Of a stretch of DNA of 64,000 nucleotides, positions 61,762 to 64,000 are shown in pieces. The DNA is from Raineya sp. (lineage in GTDB: Bacteria > Bacteroidota > Bacteroidia > Cytophagales > Thermonemataceae): NCBI GenBank assembly GCA_025454915.1, contig JALONN010000007.1:124001-188000 (forward strand). The letters are read 5' to 3'. Under the pieces are notes generated by a model, which saw only the letters and a list, made by a program, of their open reading frames with translations, was not told where the DNA came from and did no database searches. The translations under genes were made by a program, and so were the position numbers. The stretch's first letter is position 1. Every line of letters starts with the position of its first letter.

Positions 61762-61803
61762 TTTAAACTTCCTGAAAATTTAGTAATTTTCAGGAAGTTT
61801 AAA
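61762..61803. terminator. 19-bp hairpin between clpS and recR
   Basis: Perfect 19-base arms (61762-61780 and 61785-61803) enclose the loop TAGT. The GC-containing part (ACTTCCTG/CAGGAAGT) is followed by TTT then AAA, so it may be a terminator for clpS. It ends 8 bases before the recR ATG and could also shape recR translation. Confidence 0.65.
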
Positions 61804-61811
61804 TTCTACTT

Positions 61812-62414
61812 ATGAATCTCCCCTCCAAACTTATTGAAAATGCAGTCAATGAGGTTGCTAAACTCCCTGGTATAGGCAAGAAATCTGCTTTACGCCTTGT
61901 CATGTATTTGCTCAAACAAGATGTAAGTTTTACAGAAGGACTTTCCAATGCTCTTACAACATTGCGTAAGGAAATTAAATATTGTACCAAATGTTTTAAT
62001 ATTGCTGATGAGGAATTGTGTAATATCTGTTTGAGTAAAAACAGAGATACAAAAACAATTTGTGTTGTGGAAACATTTAAAGAATTGATAGCTATAGAAA
62101 ATACAGCTCAGTACAGAGGACTTTACCATGTATTGGGAGGGCTTATTTCTCCTATGGAAAATATCAGCCCTGAAGAGCTTCATATTGAAAGCCTTATAAA
62201 TAGAGTGAAATCTGAAAATATTCAAGAAGTGATACTGGCTTTAGCAACGAGTATGGAGGGTGATACAACAGCTTTTTATCTCACTAAAAAACTAAAAGAA
62301 TATTCTGTAAAAGTTACAACATTGGCAAGAGGTTTGCCAATTGGTGGCGAATTGGAATATGCTGATGAAATTACTTTGGGAAGAAGTATCCAAACGCGAA
62401 TTACTTATCAATAG
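61812..62414 (+). CDS. recR: Recombination protein RecR
   Basis: RecR acts with RecF/RecO in loading RecA at gaps. The helix-hairpin-helix ('AKLPGIGKKSALRL'), the C4 zinc finger ('CTKC...CNIC'), the Toprim domain ('VVETFKELIAIENT', 'YHVLGG', 'ATSMEGDTTA') and the Walker-B-like C-terminus ('ARGLPIGGELEYADEITLG') are complete. Length 200 is standard. The DUF4271 gene starts 5 bases downstream. Confidence 0.97.
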   Translation: MNLPSKLIENAVNEVAKLPGIGKKSALRLVMYLLKQDVSFTEGLSNALTTLRKEIKYCTKCFNIADEELCNICLSKNRDTKTICVVETFKELIAIENTAQYRGLYHVLGGLISPMENISPEELHIESLINRVKSENIQEVILALATSMEGDTTAFYLTKKLKEYSVKVTTLARGLPIGGELEYADEITLGRSIQTRITYQ

Positions 62415-62419
62415 TTACA

Positions 62420-63565
62420 ATGATATTTTCGAGAAAATTTAAACTACCAGCATTTCTTTTTATTTTTTTCCTGCTCACAGGAGTAAAATCTTTAGCAAAT
62501 AATAAAGTTGAAAAAATTATTGTAGACCTAAAAGATTATTGGCTATATTATGATGCCACCTACAATAGTTATATATCTTATATTTCAAATAACCATCAAC
62601 AGGATAAACTGATACACTTCTGGCTCAAACCAAAGCAATTTAGACAGTATAAGCTGATTTTAGAGTTTAAAGAAGATACTTATCTATATATTAATCATAA
62701 AATCCAACAAAAATACAAACAAGGAGTACAAAGTATATCGTTAGACAGCTTATCACAAATATATTCTCAAGAAAGTTTATTCATTACTTTATATGGTTCT
62801 GTCGAGAGTTGTTTGATAGGGATTCCTTCTTATCAAACAAAAAAGATGGATGAAGTACCTGAATTGATTAATAAGAATAATATTCAACAATATCGTAAAC
62901 ATATCACTTTCTATATTTTAATTATACTAATTATCTATACCCTTGTAAAGCAATATGATACCAAAATGCTTGTAGAGTATTTACAACTAAACAAGTTTTT
63001 TCAAGTACAAAGAAGACAAGACAATCCATTGTTTATTAGGGTTTTTCAAAATAATAATTTACTTTTTTTATGTACTTATGCAATCCTGACAGGCACATTC
63101 TTTCATTTGTTAGATGCTACAAATCAGGGAAGTTCTCTATTGATTTTTCAAAAGTATAACAATCAAAATCTAAACTTATCATGGGCAAATTGGGGTATTT
63201 GGGTAGGCTTGCTCATGTTATGGACTTTTGCCAAATACATTATTATATGGGCTTCAGCCAATTTACTGAGTGTTTCTAAACTCATTAATTTACACTTTTA
63301 CGAATATATACGTATATCTCACTTTTTTTATTTAATTCTTACATTAGGACTTTTACTTTTAGGTTTACATTTACCTCATCAAATAAGTAGCTGGTACAAC
63401 ATCTTCAAAACAATTTTAGTGTTTGCATATGTTGTACGTACAATCATACTATGGTATAATACAAATAGCTTTTCGGAATTTAGAAAATTAGATTTTTTTT
63501 CTTACCTTTGCGTTTCAGAAATCATACCCCTTATGATTTATATCAAAATGCTATTTTTTATATAA
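62420..63565 (+). CDS. DUF4271 membrane protein
   Basis: A signal-like N-terminus and ~150-residue extracytoplasmic beta domain precede about seven membrane segments from ~163 to the C-terminus, the shape of the Bacteroidota DUF4271 family. Its function is not known to me. In many Bacteroidota a gene of this family sits directly upstream of hemD, as here (36 bases), which suggests a link to heme synthesis or only a conserved neighbourhood. It follows recR by 5 bases. Near its 3' end it contains a promoter box for hemD. Confidence 0.85.
   Translation: MIFSRKFKLPAFLFIFFLLTGVKSLANNKVEKIIVDLKDYWLYYDATYNSYISYISNNHQQDKLIHFWLKPKQFRQYKLILEFKEDTYLYINHKIQQKYKQGVQSISLDSLSQIYSQESLFITLYGSVESCLIGIPSYQTKKMDEVPELINKNNIQQYRKHITFYILIILIIYTLVKQYDTKMLVEYLQLNKFFQVQRRQDNPLFIRVFQNNNLLFLCTYAILTGTFFHLLDATNQGSSLLIFQKYNNQNLNLSWANWGIWVGLLMLWTFAKYIIIWASANLLSVSKLINLHFYEYIRISHFFYLILTLGLLLLGLHLPHQISSWYNIFKTILVFAYVVRTIILWYNTNSFSEFRKLDFFSYLCVSEIIPLMIYIKMLFFI
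63503..63510 (+). promoter_or_regulatory. Internal promoter box for hemD within the DUF4271 gene
   Basis: TACCTTTG matches the -7 consensus TAnnTTTG, with TTTA at 63479-63482 20 bases upstream (three of four -33 bases). It lies 91 bases before the hemD start codon. Confidence 0.5.
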
Positions 63566-63601
63566 AAAATAAAGGTCTCTTAGAATTAAAAAATAATTAG
63601 A

Positions 63602-64000
63602 ATGAAAGAAATGCTATTTAAAGACGTGCAGAATAGAATGAAAAAAGTGGAAAGCATCTTGGTTACTCAGCCTGCTCCAACAGACCCTAAATCACCTTAC
63701 TTCGAACTTGCTAAAAAATATAATTTAAAAATAGACTTTCGTTCTTTTATTCAGGTGGATAGAATCGCAATGAAAGATTTCAGAAAGCAGAAAATCAATC
63801 CTTTAGATTTTTCTGCGGTCATTTTCACAAGCCGTAATGCAGTAGATCATTTTTTTAGTATTTGTAAAGAATTACGTATTGAAATGCCTGCTGAAACAAA
63901 GTACTTCTGCATATCTGAACAAACAGCTAATTATCTTCAAAAGTATATTGTTGTACGAAAACGTAAAATCTTTACAGGCATCAAAACAGCGGAGGATTTA
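63602..64000 (+). CDS. hemD: Uroporphyrinogen-III synthase (3' partial)
   Basis: HemD closes hydroxymethylbilane with ring-D inversion to give uroporphyrinogen III. The frame from the ATG at 63602 stays open for 133 codons to the window edge. Recognisable features are the first-domain opening ('SILVTQPAPTD') and 'VIFTSRNAVDHFF', the family's 'FTSxxAV' motif, plus 'TKYFCISEQTANYL'. The enzyme acts on the product of HemC, encoded at 58.0-58.9 kb. The last half of the gene is outside the window. Confidence 0.88.
   Translation, partial: MKEMLFKDVQNRMKKVESILVTQPAPTDPKSPYFELAKKYNLKIDFRSFIQVDRIAMKDFRKQKINPLDFSAVIFTSRNAVDHFFSICKELRIEMPAETKYFCISEQTANYLQKYIVVRKRKIFTGIKTAEDL

Noticed and set aside
61890..62225. 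Antisense reading frame of 111 codons within recR
   Set aside because: recR is complete and canonical over this stretch; the antisense product has no recognisable motif.

Overview
The window looks like a chromosomal segment of a low-GC (roughly one third G+C) member of the Bacteroidota, most likely of the Cytophagales type. The evidence is: type IX secretion sorting domains (type A 'PNP' tails and a type B 'FTPNGDNFND' tail); outer-membrane FadL/OmpP1 barrels; an adjacent DUF1800/DUF1501 pair; a DUF4271-hemD pair; an EF-P with the 'TPGNLRAFY' tip; and repeated use of the Bacteroidota promoter (TTTG, about 19 bases, TAnnTTTG). No rRNA, tRNA, CRISPR array, insertion sequence or phage structural gene was found. 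No gene-free stretch exceeds about 250 bases.

Layout. 0-6.9 kb: a J-domain/kinase-like protein (cut by the left edge), a VWA protein and, after a reverse-strand block (subtilisin lipoprotein, HNH nuclease, PhoD-type phosphatase), a MoxR-type AAA+ ATPase with a small lipoprotein. 6.9-15.3 kb, reverse strand: a YdcF-like protein, a GT-C-like membrane protein, RfbA, an exported TPR-CHAT protein and two outer-membrane barrel proteins. 15.4-28.8 kb, forward strand: the DUF1800/DUF1501 pair, then a surface-glycan cluster (Gfo/Idh dehydrogenase, two very AT-rich paralogous GT-C-like membrane proteins, two DegT-family aminotransferases, two left-handed beta-helix acyltransferases, a polyprenyl-phosphate-type GT2 and an NDP-sugar epimerase). 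28.8-37.0 kb, reverse strand: a TPR protein, efp, a Wzx-like flippase and two large T9SS-secreted proteins. 37.1-40.6 kb, forward: a fasciclin lipoprotein and a FadL/SGNH-hydrolase pair. 40.7-49.6 kb: murC, a DivIVA-like protein, a HAMP-GAF membrane protein, hppD, an MscS channel and an acyl-CoA dehydrogenase. 49.7-56.7 kb: an FN3-repeat T9SS protein, an ABC-2 polysaccharide permease, a glycosyltransferase, a hybrid histidine kinase and a TPR protein. 56.7-64 kb: a pseudokinase-TM-LysM protein, hemC, an MFS transporter, sucD, clpS, recR, a DUF4271 protein and the start of hemD.

How the genes work together. Envelope glycan synthesis is the largest theme: RfbA, the 18-29 kb cluster, the Wzx flippase and the ABC permease with its glycosyltransferase could supply one or more surface polysaccharides. 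Protein export through Sec and T9SS is a second theme. Housekeeping genes (efp, murC, sucD, clpS, recR, hemC, hemD) are scattered singly rather than in classical operons.

The most notable unexplained items are the J-domain/kinase-like + VWA + MoxR set at the left edge, a transmembrane pseudokinase carrying LysM domains at 56.7 kb, two tandem GT-C-like proteins with a shared PYHYF motif in the most AT-rich part of the window, and a palindrome that encodes the last three residues and stop codon of two convergent genes.
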